Origin: an uncultured Actinomycetes bacterium
Lineage (GTDB): Bacteria; Actinomycetota; Acidimicrobiia; Acidimicrobiales; RAAP-2
Direction of reading: 5' to 3'
Length of the DNA: 41,102 nucleotides
Assembly (NCBI GenBank): GCA_903825765.1
Contig: CAIKBU010000047.1
Span: 1-41,102, forward strand
In this document: in pieces, positions 24,571 through 32,377 of the stretch
Position numbering within the stretch: the stretch's first letter is position 1
Layout of the letters: each line of letters begins with the position of its first letter
Made by a program: the position numbers and the translations under genes
Notes under the pieces: generated by a model
What the model was told of the DNA's origin: nothing
Databases searched by the model: none
The model's input: the letters and a program-made list of their open reading frames with translations, nothing else

Positions 24571-25308
24571 ATGGTGCAACTCGGTCTGGACTTCCCCACG
24601 CAGTGGGCTCGGGGCTACGCCGCTCGATTCATCCGGAATCTCTACATTGGTCGTTTCGTCGCCCCCACCATCCGTCGCGTGGGCGACCTTCAGGTGTTCG
24701 GCACCTCCAACCTCGAGCAGGGTGGGCCATACATATTTGTCGCGAACCACACCTCGCACCTCGACACGCCGATTGTGCTCTCGGCACTGCCACCTCGCGT
24801 TCGTCGCAAAACTGTGGTCGCGGCCGCCATGGATAACTTCTTCATGGATGCTCGCAAGGCCTTCTTCACGACGCTGTTGTTCAACGCAATTCCCATCGAT
24901 CGTCACAAGGTTAACCGCCGCTCGTCGCAGCTCGCAATCGATCTCGTCGAAGACGGATGGCACCTGCTGCTCTACCCCGAAGGTGGTCGTAGTCCCGACG
25001 GGAACCTGCAGGAATTCAAGGGCGGGGCGGCCTACCTGGCCGATCGGGCCCACTGCGCCGTCATCCCTACGTACATCCACGACGCCGGATTTCTTCGCGG
25101 GGCCAAGTACGCCAAAGCCCCGAAGTTCACCATCGCACCGCAGTACCGTAAGCGACCCGTCTCGGTGACGTTTGGCACACCCCTCGTGGCCGCGGAGGAC
25201 GAAAACATTCGCCGATTCGGCATCCGCATTGAAGAAGCGGTCGCCGAACTCGGCCGTTCAATCAGCGGTGACGACAACTACGGCGTTCACCCCGCGGACG
25301 AGTACTAA
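24571..25308 (+). CDS. plsC: 1-acyl-sn-glycerol-3-phosphate acyltransferase (PlsC-like)
   Basis: Acylates lysophosphatidic acid or a related acceptor at the membrane. It has 245 residues. Acyltransferase block I is VANHTSHLDTPIV (H-x4-D, about 54-66), block II is IPIDRHKVNRRSS, and block III is LLLYPEGGRSPDGNLQEFKGG (about 132-152). There is no long N-terminal membrane stretch, so attachment may be peripheral or via the neighbouring three-helix protein. Its stop interlocks with the gatD stop in CTAA (25305-25308). Acceptor specificity is not readable; the symbol denotes family. Confidence 0.88.
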   Translation: MVQLGLDFPTQWARGYAARFIRNLYIGRFVAPTIRRVGDLQVFGTSNLEQGGPYIFVANHTSHLDTPIVLSALPPRVRRKTVVAAAMDNFFMDARKAFFTTLLFNAIPIDRHKVNRRSSQLAIDLVEDGWHLLLYPEGGRSPDGNLQEFKGGAAYLADRAHCAVIPTYIHDAGFLRGAKYAKAPKFTIAPQYRKRPVSVTFGTPLVAAEDENIRRFGIRIEEAVAELGRSISGDDNYGVHPADEY

Positions 25309-26003
25309 TTTCCACCCAGTACGCGGCATCGCTGGGCGTACAACTGATCCGCCACGCTGCGGTGAGGTTCCAGCGGGGCCCCGAGTGCCCGCGACAGTAA
25401 ATCGTCCGCTAGCCAGGGGTTGAGGGCCAACACGGGTCCGTGAGCGTAGGTGGCGATCACGTTGTGGTGGCGAAAGCCGTCGACCACGCCGTCATTGCCG
25501 ACGCCGTGAACGACGTCGCCCAGTGGTGGCGTCGCCTGCACTGTCGTTCGACCCCCATGGTTCTCAAAGCCAACTAACAACGACCCACCAACGTCCACGC
25601 GGAGTTCGCCAACCGCGCGAGTATCGCCCCGTACGGTTACCGCATCCACCACAGCGAGACCCGCGTACGCATCATCTCCCTCAACGCAGAAGCTGGTTCC
25701 CAAAATCTGCAGGCCGGCACAGACGGCGAGAACGATGGCGCCATCATCGATGCGACGAACGAAGTCACTGCGCCGCAGGGCTTCGCAGGCGTAGCGTTGC
25801 GGACCGTCCTCACCACCACCGAGGAGATAGATGTCCGCGGCGATCAACGGGTCGCTCGCCGACACCGCCACCACCTCAGCATCGATGCCGCGAACCGTCG
25901 CACGATGCGCCAGCACCCGAGCATTACCGCCGTCACCGTAGGTGCCGAGGAGTTCGGGGTAGAGAAGAGCGATGGTCACCACGGCGTCGTTAACCTCATC
26001 CAT
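25305..26003 (-). CDS. gatD: Lipid II isoglutaminyl synthase, glutaminase subunit GatD
   Basis: Supplies ammonia to MurT to amidate D-Glu of the peptidoglycan stem peptide to D-isoglutamine. It is a CobB/CobQ-type glutaminase of about 232 residues. I start at the ATG 26001-26003 (MDEVNDAVVTIALLYPELLGTYGDGGNARVL), which gives the family's LLNTYGDxGN motif; the track start 47 codons earlier lies within murT. The catalytic Cys is in VLAVCAGLQILG and the His in ATYAHGPVLALNPWLAD. It overlaps murT by 28 nt, so it is translated in a coupled way. Confidence 0.92.
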   Translation of the reverse strand: MDEVNDAVVTIALLYPELLGTYGDGGNARVLAHRATVRGIDAEVVAVSASDPLIAADIYLLGGGEDGPQRYACEALRRSDFVRRIDDGAIVLAVCAGLQILGTSFCVEGDDAYAGLAVVDAVTVRGDTRAVGELRVDVGGSLLVGFENHGGRTTVQATPPLGDVVHGVGNDGVVDGFRHHNVIATYAHGPVLALNPWLADDLLSRALGAPLEPHRSVADQLYAQRCRVLGGN

Positions 26004-27190
26004 TCTTGAAACGCCGTGTAGTTGGCGATGATGGTTACCAGTGGGCCCTCGGGCTTGAGGTGACGGCTCTCGTCGACGACCGTGGCGAACACGCCGTCGA
26101 CTTCGAGTCGGTAGGCGACGTCGAGTCGACGTTCTCCGAGGCACGTCACTTCTTTGCCCGCGAGGCGTTCAAAGGGCGCGTCATATAACCAGGAAGGATC
26201 TTTTCCATCGGCAATCTGCGCGTTGATCGCAACCCATATCTCTCGACTGAGCATGTCAGGATCATCGAGCAGGGCGGCAACGCCGGCCGGATTCTTCGCG
26301 AGCAGCAGTCGCACCTGGCGTGTGCCGAAACGACGCAGACCGTATCGCCCCTGCACTGAATCGAGCGTCGAAAGTCGCGATGACGCGGTCGCCACTGACT
26401 CACCCAGCGTGTCCAGCGCGGCGAGCACGAACGCCGCGTTGATTCGGTTGAAGAGTCCCGGTAGGGACAGCGTCAGCGGAATCGTGACCGCACCCTTCGT
26501 GACGACACCCTCATCGTCAATGCGCCATTGCGACTCGGGCTCAGCGAAACCGCACGCACACGACCACCGGTCCGCGAACGACAACGGAGCGGTGCAACGG
26601 GGACACGAGAGCGCATCCGCGTGCCACGAGTGTGGCACGGCGACCCACGTCACCGAGGTCGCGTTCGTCAAGGCATCGACGATGAGCGGATCACTCGCGT
26701 TGGCCACGAAGGTGCTCGCTGGATTCGCGACGGCCATGGCCTTCCACCGCTCCGCCAGTTGACGAACCTCACTGGCCCGGTCCAGTTGGTCTCTCGACAA
26801 ATTGAGCAGGCAGACAATACGTGGTGAGCATTGCGTGAGGATCGTCGGTAACCAGGCCTCGTCGACTTCGAGTATGAAACGACGTGACCGCGACGCTACG
26901 AGAGCGGCCACGTGTCCGGCCGGCATGTTGGCGCCAGTGAGATTTCCCCCCACGTCAGTACCCCACGCCGCTCGCATGAGAGCCGACGTGGTGGTCTTTC
27001 CATTGGTGCCCGAAATGGCAATGATGGTCCGTCCGTCCGCCAGATGGGTGAGCAGGGAGTGATCAAGGGCAAGGCCCACTCGCCCACCCGCCACCGTTCC
27101 AGAGCCGCGCCGAAGCAGCCGCGACAAGGCATTGACCCCTCGCACGGCGAGACGTGCACAGACCGTGCGGGGGGAAGTTCGTTGCGTCAT
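25976..27190 (-). CDS. murT: Lipid II isoglutaminyl synthase, Mur-ligase subunit MurT
   Basis: ATP-dependent partner of GatD. About 404 residues from the ATG at 27188-27190 (MTQRTSPRTV); TAGCCT seven bases upstream supports this start over the track start. Features in order: ATP loop IIAISGTNGKTTTSALMRAAW (about 56-76), Mur ligase middle domain with LLNLSRDQLDR, and a four-Cys zinc ribbon CPRCTAPL...CACGFAEPE (about 205-230). The ribbon is diagnostic of MurT within Mur ligases. The C-terminal DUF1727 domain has LLAKNPAGVAALLDD and IVTIIANYTAFQEWM. Confidence 0.93.
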   Translation of the reverse strand: MTQRTSPRTVCARLAVRGVNALSRLLRRGSGTVAGGRVGLALDHSLLTHLADGRTIIAISGTNGKTTTSALMRAAWGTDVGGNLTGANMPAGHVAALVASRSRRFILEVDEAWLPTILTQCSPRIVCLLNLSRDQLDRASEVRQLAERWKAMAVANPASTFVANASDPLIVDALTNATSVTWVAVPHSWHADALSCPRCTAPLSFADRWSCACGFAEPESQWRIDDEGVVTKGAVTIPLTLSLPGLFNRINAAFVLAALDTLGESVATASSRLSTLDSVQGRYGLRRFGTRQVRLLLAKNPAGVAALLDDPDMLSREIWVAINAQIADGKDPSWLYDAPFERLAGKEVTCLGERRLDVAYRLEVDGVFATVVDESRHLKPEGPLVTIIANYTAFQEWMRLTTPW

Positions 27191-27197
27191 TGGCAAA

Positions 27198-27203
27198 AGG
27201 CTA
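27198..27203 (-). promoter_or_regulatory. Predicted -10 element (TAGCCT) for murT-gatD
   Basis: TAGCCT on the minus strand ends seven bases before the murT ATG, giving a near-leaderless murT-gatD message. Confidence 0.5.
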
Positions 27204-27220
27204 CCGAGTCTCTTAAGCAC

Positions 27221-27256
27221 AAAAGGACCAACCTTGGGGGGAAGGTCGGTCCTTTT
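27221..27256. repeat. Strong orphan hairpin in the murT-lysR intergenic region
   Basis: AAAAGGACCAACCTT (27221-27235) and AAGGTCGGTCCTTTT (27242-27256) form a 15-bp stem with one A-C mismatch and a six-base loop of Gs. TTTT ends the stem on both strands, so it looks like a bidirectional terminator. Yet it lies upstream of both divergent genes and no gene ends here. It may end transcripts that stray into the promoter region, end an unseen small RNA, or bind a regulator as a palindromic operator. Confidence 0.7.
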
Positions 27257-27322
27257 GCAAAGCATGCGTTCAGTGCGAGGGGGAGTGCACTCAACTACCC
27301 TTCCATTCTCGTCTACGAGGGG

Positions 27323-27350
27323 CTATCCAGCAAATGAATGGCTGGCATAG
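27323..27350. promoter_or_regulatory. Imperfect inverted repeat, candidate LysR-type operator
   Basis: CTATCCAGC (27323-27331) and GCTGGCATAG (27341-27350) are inverted copies with one extra base, spaced by nine bases. The repeat lies about 25-50 bases before the predicted lysR start, where autoregulatory LysR-type sites usually sit. Confidence 0.4.
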
Positions 27351-27360
27351 TAGTCATCTC

Positions 27361-27366
27361 TATACT
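27361..27366 (+). promoter_or_regulatory. Predicted -10 element (TATACT) for lysR
   Basis: TATACT lies eight bases before the ATG at 27375. The resulting start would be leaderless or nearly so, and favours 27375 over the ATG at 27369. Confidence 0.45.
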
Positions 27367-27374
27367 TGATGACT

Positions 27375-28289
27375 ATGGAAATTCGACAGCTTGAAGCGCT
27401 GGTTGGCATTGCCGAACACGGTACTTTTTCGGGGGCCGCCGACGCACTCGGTACAGTGCAGAGCAATATATCGAACCGTATTGCTCGGCTCGAGTCCGAA
27501 CTGGGGTGCGAACTCGTCGACCGAGCGTCGGGTGACATCACTGAATCGGGCGTCATTGTCGTGAATCGCTCGCGCCGCATTCTCGAGGAGTTGAGCGCGA
27601 TCGCGTCCGACGTTCACGAACTCAACGCTGAAGTGCGCGGACTGGTTTCGGTTGGCATGATCGGCACCGCCGGTCGTTGGGTTGTACCGCTGTTGCTGGC
27701 GGCACTCCGTGAGCAATATCCCTTTATTTCCCTGCGAATTACCGAGGGCACCAACTCGGTGATCGAACCACAGTTGGTATCGGGACAGCTCGATATCGCC
27801 GTCTTGGCGTGGCCAGTGGCCGCCCACGAACTATCGGGAAGTGACCTGTACCTCGAAGACCTCGTGCTCATCATTTCACGGTCGCACCCCATTGCGTCGT
27901 GTGACGAGATTACGTTCAAGGACATCGCCGAACTGGAACTCCTCCTCCCCTACCCCGGTACACCGCTGCGCCGTGAGATTGACGAAGCCGCCGCTGCAGC
28001 GGATGTGTCACTCCACGCCCTCCTCGAGATAGACGGACTACGGACCATTGCGTCGTTGACCTTTGACGGCCACGGGCCGTCGATTCTGCCTTCGACGATG
28101 TTGTCCAAGCACCTCCAGCCGAATTTCGCGGCGGTGCCCATCCGCGGTATTGCCCAGCGTCGCGTCGTACTCGTTCGTCGTCGCTTCGGCTTTCCCGCGG
28201 CGCCCGTTCGGGCCGTCAGCAAATTGCTGGCGCAGGTAGTGCAAGACGCGAGTCAGGTGCCCGAGGGTATCGTCGTCGCGAACGACTAG
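27375..28289 (+). CDS. LysR-family transcriptional regulator
   Basis: 304 residues from MEIRQLEALVGIAEHGTFSGAADALGTVQSNISNRIARLESELG, the standard LysR winged helix-turn-helix (about 1-60). A linker helix and a periplasmic-binding-like effector domain follow (VSVGMIGTAGRWVVPLLLAALREQYPFISLRITEG, about 92-126). The track start at 27366 is a TTG and overlaps the -10 hexamer; 27369 or 27375 are the real options. It diverges from murT and is followed 5 nt later by alkA, so its target may be itself, alkA, or murT. The effector is unknown. Confidence 0.92.
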   Translation: MEIRQLEALVGIAEHGTFSGAADALGTVQSNISNRIARLESELGCELVDRASGDITESGVIVVNRSRRILEELSAIASDVHELNAEVRGLVSVGMIGTAGRWVVPLLLAALREQYPFISLRITEGTNSVIEPQLVSGQLDIAVLAWPVAAHELSGSDLYLEDLVLIISRSHPIASCDEITFKDIAELELLLPYPGTPLRREIDEAAAAADVSLHALLEIDGLRTIASLTFDGHGPSILPSTMLSKHLQPNFAAVPIRGIAQRRVVLVRRRFGFPAAPVRAVSKLLAQVVQDASQVPEGIVVAND

Positions 28290-28294
28290 CTACC

Positions 28295-28918
28295 GTGACG
28301 ACTTCCGCTGAGCGTGCCCTCGCAATTGTCGCGGCCGACAGCGCCTTCGCGTCAATCGTCGCCCACAGTGGCCGACCTCCGGCGCGACGAGCGTCACCCG
28401 TGAGTGCGCGATTTGCCGACGTCATGAGCGCGATCACTTCCCAGCTACTTGCGACGAGCGCCGCCAGCACCATTCATGCCCGGGTCGTCGAAGCCTGTGG
28501 TCGTGACGTGACACCTCAATCTGTTCTGCGAGCGGGTGAGGAACGACTAAAGACGGCCGGACTCAATAGGGCGAAGGCCAACGCGATGATTGCCCTCGCC
28601 ACCGCGGTCGAGCATGGTGATGTTAACTTCGACCGACACAGTCGGCTCTCGAATGACGACATTGTCTCCGAACTCGTCCGCATAAAGGGCATTGGCCCCT
28701 GGACCGTCCAGATGTATTTGATGCACACCCTGGGCCGTCATGACGTATGGCCCGTCGGCGATTACGGCGTTCGGATGGGCTGGTCGCTCCTCCACCAACT
28801 CGACGAGACCATTTCCGAACGAGCGCTGCGCGAACACGGCACACGCTTCACCGGGAATCAGTCGTCGGTGGCCTGGTACTGCTGGCAAGAGGTTCATCGG
28901 GTACGCGCCGCAAAGTAA
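28295..28918 (+). CDS. DNA-3-methyladenine glycosylase II (AlkA-like HhH-GPD)
   Basis: Base-excision repair glycosylase that removes alkylated purines. It has 207 residues from the GTG at 28295, five bases after the lysR stop. The helix-hairpin-helix is IKGIGPWTVQMYLMHTLG (about 129-146), and the catalytic Asp follows in WPVGDYGVRMGW. The N-terminal AlkA domain of E. coli is absent, as in many compact bacterial forms. No [4Fe-4S] cysteine cluster is present, so it is not an Nth/MutY type. Its TAA stop forms the first half of the next gene's predicted -10. Confidence 0.92.
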   Translation: MTTSAERALAIVAADSAFASIVAHSGRPPARRASPVSARFADVMSAITSQLLATSAASTIHARVVEACGRDVTPQSVLRAGEERLKTAGLNRAKANAMIALATAVEHGDVNFDRHSRLSNDDIVSELVRIKGIGPWTVQMYLMHTLGRHDVWPVGDYGVRMGWSLLHQLDETISERALREHGTRFTGNQSSVAWYCWQEVHRVRAAK

Positions 28919-28921
28919 TCT
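28916..28921 (+). promoter_or_regulatory. Predicted -10 element (TAATCT) built on the alkA stop codon
   Basis: TAATCT ends exactly six bases before the ATG of the M20 peptidase. Its first three bases are the TAA stop of alkA. Confidence 0.5.
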
Positions 28922-28927
28922 CGGCGT

Positions 28928-30349
28928 ATGGCTCTTTCCCTCTCCGACTTCGAGCGCGACGCGCTTGCCACCCTGCAGACCTACACCACAATCCCCTGCC
29001 TCTCACCAGCCTTCGACGCTGATTGGGTGGCGACGGGGGCCATTGATGCCGCGGCCGAGCTTCTGGCCGATTTCGCTCGAGGCCTCGATTTCGAGGCCGC
29101 CGACGTCACGATTCACCGCCTCGATAATCGCACGCCCGTCCTCTGCGTCGTTATTGAGGCAACGTCCGACGACGAGGAAACCGACGATGATCGCGGCACC
29201 GTCGTGCTCTACGGCCATCTCGATAAGCAGCCGCCACTCGGCGATTGGTCGGAGGGGCTCGATCCCTACACCCCGGTCCGGCGCGGCAATCGACTCTACG
29301 GTCGAGGAGTCGCCGATGACGGCTACTCGACATTCGCCGCCCTGTTGGCCATTGAGGCACTCGAACACGAGGGCATACCCCACCCCCGTTGCGTGGTGTT
29401 GATCGAAGCGAGTGAAGAGAGTGGCAGTCCAGACCTCGACGCCTACCTCGACTACCTGGCCCCCAAACTCGGCAACGTGAAACTCCTGATCTGCCTCGAC
29501 TCGGGCGCTCTGAGCTACGACCGGTTGTGGGTCACGACCTCGCTGCGGGGCGTCATCAACGCCACCGTGCGTGTGGATGTCCTTGAACAGGGTGTGCATT
29601 CTGGCATGGGGTCGGGTGTGGTGCCGTCGTCATTCCGTGTCCTTCGCCAACTCCTCGATCGAATTGAAGACGCCACGACCGGCGTCATCGCCATTGACGA
29701 ACTCCACGTCGAGATTCCCCAGAGCGTCCTTGACGCCGCCCAGGCCACCGCCGACGAGTTCGGTGACATCACGCTGGACGCGCTGCCCCTCGTGGAAGGT
29801 CTGACCCCACTTGGCGCAAGTGCGTTCGAGCGGATCATTGCGCGAACGTGGAAGCCGACTCTCTCGGTAATCGGTGTTGACGGCATACCCCCCGCCGCTA
29901 TCGCGGGAAACGTCCTTCGCCCCTTCACCTCCGTCGTCGTGTCACTTCGACTCCCGCCCACCGCCGATGCTTCGGTCGCCCTCGACGCGTTGGTCGCCGC
30001 CTTGACCGACTGTCCTCCGCATGGCGCGCGCGTCAACGTCAGTGACACTGGCGCCGGTCAGGGCTGGCGCTCGCCTGAACTGGCACCCTGGCTCGCGAAG
30101 GCGGTGGACGAGGCCTCCCTCTCCGCCTTTGGACGAGCGCCTGGATTCACCGGTGAAGGTGGTTCAATTCCGTTTCTGGCCTCACTCGCCACGCGCTATC
30201 CCAGCGTGCAGTTCGTGGCCACTGGCGTTCTCGGACCGCATTCGAACGCCCACGGCATCGATGAAATGCTCGACCTCGACATGTGTGTCGGAGTAACCAA
30301 CGCGGTCAGCCACCTCGTGGCGGCCTTTAGTAAAAGGAATGATGCATGA
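28928..30349 (+). CDS. M20-family metallopeptidase (dipeptidase-like)
   Basis: Zinc-dependent cytoplasmic peptidase with 473 residues. Metal and catalytic residues in order: VVLYGHLDKQPP (His and catalytic Asp, about 94-105), GRGVADDGYSTFAALLA (bridging Asp), IEASEESGSPDLDAYL (Glu-Glu pair), LLICLDSGAL (Asp) and GPHSNAHGIDEML (C-terminal His). A lid/dimerisation domain lies between about 210 and 370. The closest types are carnosinase-like or Xaa-His dipeptidases (PepV/CNDP branch). It heads an operon with the DsbA-like gene, which overlaps it as ATGA, and probably has its own leaderless promoter. Confidence 0.93.
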   Translation: MALSLSDFERDALATLQTYTTIPCLSPAFDADWVATGAIDAAAELLADFARGLDFEAADVTIHRLDNRTPVLCVVIEATSDDEETDDDRGTVVLYGHLDKQPPLGDWSEGLDPYTPVRRGNRLYGRGVADDGYSTFAALLAIEALEHEGIPHPRCVVLIEASEESGSPDLDAYLDYLAPKLGNVKLLICLDSGALSYDRLWVTTSLRGVINATVRVDVLEQGVHSGMGSGVVPSSFRVLRQLLDRIEDATTGVIAIDELHVEIPQSVLDAAQATADEFGDITLDALPLVEGLTPLGASAFERIIARTWKPTLSVIGVDGIPPAAIAGNVLRPFTSVVVSLRLPPTADASVALDALVAALTDCPPHGARVNVSDTGAGQGWRSPELAPWLAKAVDEASLSAFGRAPGFTGEGGSIPFLASLATRYPSVQFVATGVLGPHSNAHGIDEMLDLDMCVGVTNAVSHLVAAFSKRNDA

Positions 30350-30951
30350 GTGAAACAGTTGATCTCTGGGTGTGTCCCGTCTGTCCCTGGGCCTGGCTGG
30401 CCTCTCGATGGCTCAAGGAAGTCGAGACAGTTCGTGACGTCAACGTGCAATTGCACGTGATGAGTTTGGCGGTGCTCAACGAAGGTCGCGACCTGCCCGA
30501 GCAGTACGTTGACTTGATGAAGCAAGCGTGGGGACCAGCCCGCGTCATGCTCGCCGTTGAACAGCGTTACGGCAGCGACGGACTTGAAGCCTTCTACGAC
30601 CGTTGGGGTCAGCGTTTCCACGTCGCCAACGAGCGTGACGACTTTGACGCCACCGTTGTGGCCGTCCTGGCTGACTGTGGCTTTGATGCCGACCTCGCCG
30701 CCACCGCCCACAGCGATGCCATCGACGACGACCTTCGTCTCTCGCACCACGCCGGTATGGACGCCGTTGGCTTCGACGTTGGCACCCCCGTGATCCACGT
30801 GGGCGACGTGGCCTTCTTCGGTCCCGTGGTCTCCCCCGCGCCGAAGGGCGAGGAGGCGGGGCGTCTCTACGACGGTGTGGTCGCCGTCGCCTCATTTCCC
30901 GGATTCTTTGAAATCAAGCGGAGTCGCACGATCGGACCGGTGTTCGACTGA
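30346..30951 (+). CDS. DsbA-family protein related to mycothiol-dependent nitroreductases
   Basis: 201 residues, thioredoxin-fold with a helical insert. The N-terminus (VDLWVCPVCPWAWLASRWLKEVETVRDVNV, then MSLAVLNEGRDLPEQY) closely resembles the mycobacterial protein Rv2466c. The usual CPWC centre is CPWA here, so the resolving Cys is missing. An extra Cys three residues upstream makes C-P-V-C (Cys10 and Cys13). The conserved cis-Pro region is VGTPVIHVGDVAFFGPVVSP. AAAGGA precedes the ATG. Mycothiol is plausible as the thiol partner, since mshC is in the window. The role as a reductase is inferred. Confidence 0.82.
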   Translation: MSETVDLWVCPVCPWAWLASRWLKEVETVRDVNVQLHVMSLAVLNEGRDLPEQYVDLMKQAWGPARVMLAVEQRYGSDGLEAFYDRWGQRFHVANERDDFDATVVAVLADCGFDADLAATAHSDAIDDDLRLSHHAGMDAVGFDVGTPVIHVGDVAFFGPVVSPAPKGEEAGRLYDGVVAVASFPGFFEIKRSRTIGPVFD

Positions 30952-30953
30952 GT

Positions 30954-31646
30954 ATGGTCACCGTCGACACCACGCCGCTCTTTTGTGCTGGTTCAAGTTC
31001 AGCCCCTCGGGCCCTCATCGTTGTGCAGGAGGCCTTCGGCGTCAATGATCACATCCGCGAGGTCTGCGAACGTTTCGCCACGCAGGGCTATTACGTGGTG
31101 GCGCCCCTGCTCTTTCATCGCTCCGGCTCACCCGAAGTGGCCTACGACGACTTTGCTGAAGCGATGACGCACCTCGGACAGTTGCAGGCCGCTGACATCG
31201 AACACGACCTGCGGTCCGCGACGGCCTTTCTGGCGCAGGCAGGGTACACGCCAGCCATGACCGGCATCGTGGGCTACTGCATGGGCGGTACCGTCGCCTT
31301 CTTCGCCTCGACCCTCGGTATAGTCGGCGCGGCCGCTCCCTATTACGGGAGTGGTCTCGAGGTCGGTCGCTTCGGATTCCCCGGACAAATTTCGATGGCA
31401 CCGACCATCACCTGTCCGGTACTCGCCTTCTACGGCGACCTCGACACCGGCATTCCGATTGAACAGGTTGAAGAACTCCGCCTCGCCCTGGACGCCACGT
31501 CCTTCGCGACCGAGGTCGTTCGCTACCCCGACGCCCATCACGGATTTCACTGCGATGGGCGTCCCGACAAGTTCAATGAGGCCGACGCCCGTGACGCCTA
31601 CCAACGCACCCTGACCTTTTTCGCCGATCACCTGGAGACTCGATGA
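30954..31646 (+). CDS. Dienelactone hydrolase family protein
   Basis: Alpha/beta hydrolase of 230 residues. The active-site residues of the family are visible: the conserved acidic segment VVQEAFGVNDHIREV (about 22-36), nucleophile Cys in IVGYCMGGTVAFF (about 103-115), Asp in AFYGDLDTGIP (about 155-165) and His in YPDAHHGFHCDG (about 185-196). The true substrate need not be dienelactone. The ATG lies two bases after the DsbA-like stop, and its own stop overlaps pepE as ATGA, so all four genes of this operon are tightly linked. Confidence 0.9.
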   Translation: MVTVDTTPLFCAGSSSAPRALIVVQEAFGVNDHIREVCERFATQGYYVVAPLLFHRSGSPEVAYDDFAEAMTHLGQLQAADIEHDLRSATAFLAQAGYTPAMTGIVGYCMGGTVAFFASTLGIVGAAAPYYGSGLEVGRFGFPGQISMAPTITCPVLAFYGDLDTGIPIEQVEELRLALDATSFATEVVRYPDAHHGFHCDGRPDKFNEADARDAYQRTLTFFADHLETR

Positions 31647-32377
31647 CATCACCACGCATTCTGGCCACGAGCGGCGGCTTCGTCGAGGGCCCGACGCAAC
31701 AGACTCGTCGACTTGGCGCAATGCTGCTCGATGCACTCGGTCGAACGGGGAAGACGCGACCCACCGTGTGCGTACTCGGCACGGCGCTCGGTGACCCCGA
31801 CGCGAGCTACGCGCGCTACTACGAGGCGTTTGGTGCCGCGGGGTGTGACGTCACCGAACTTCGCCTGTTCCCTCAGCCGTCGGGTGACCCGACGGCACTC
31901 TTGACCACGGCCGATCTCGTGTGGGTTGGTGGTGGCTCAGTGGCCAATCTCCTCGCCCTGTGGCGACTGCACGGTGTTGACGAGGCCATGCGCGAGGCCT
32001 GGGAGGCCGGTGTCATCTTGTCGGGGGTGTCCGCTGGTTCAATCTGCTGGCACACCGGTGGCACGACCGATTCGTTCGGCCAACAACTTCGTCCGGTCAC
32101 CAACGGACTCGCACTCCTGCCCTACGCCAACGGCGTGCATTACGACGCCGAAGCCCAACGCCGTCCGCTCCTGCACCAACTGATGCGCGACGGGGTCGTC
32201 ACACCACTCGCGTACTGCACCGACGACCACGTCGGCATTTGGTACGAAGGATCCGAAGCAACGTCGGTCGTCGCCGACATGCCCGTCGATACAACGAGCG
32301 GACCGGCCGCGTACCTCGTGGAGCGAGTGGGCGATGACGTAGTCGAGCGCCGCGTTGGTGTTGGTCAGCGCTTTTAG
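31643..32377 (+). CDS. Peptidase E family (S51) serine peptidase
   Basis: 244 residues with the class I glutaminase-like fold of S51 peptidases, which cleave N-terminal Asp dipeptides in the classical enzyme. The N-terminus is ILATSGGFVEGPTQQTRRLGAM; VWVGGGSVANLLALWR is the GGN-like loop; the nucleophile elbow is ILSGVSAGSICWHTGG (about 120-135, Ser in G-x-S-A-G-S). DDHVGIWYEG follows near the C-terminus. It ends the M20-DsbA-DLH-pepE operon and interlocks stops with trpG in TTAG (32374-32377). Together with the M20 enzyme it makes the operon partly peptidolytic. Confidence 0.88.
   Translation: MTSPRILATSGGFVEGPTQQTRRLGAMLLDALGRTGKTRPTVCVLGTALGDPDASYARYYEAFGAAGCDVTELRLFPQPSGDPTALLTTADLVWVGGGSVANLLALWRLHGVDEAMREAWEAGVILSGVSAGSICWHTGGTTDSFGQQLRPVTNGLALLPYANGVHYDAEAQRRPLLHQLMRDGVVTPLAYCTDDHVGIWYEGSEATSVVADMPVDTTSGPAAYLVERVGDDVVERRVGVGQRF

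Noticed and set aside
24214-25080. 288-aa minus ORF opposite plsC
   Set aside because: Shadow frame; plsC on the other strand has all acyltransferase blocks.
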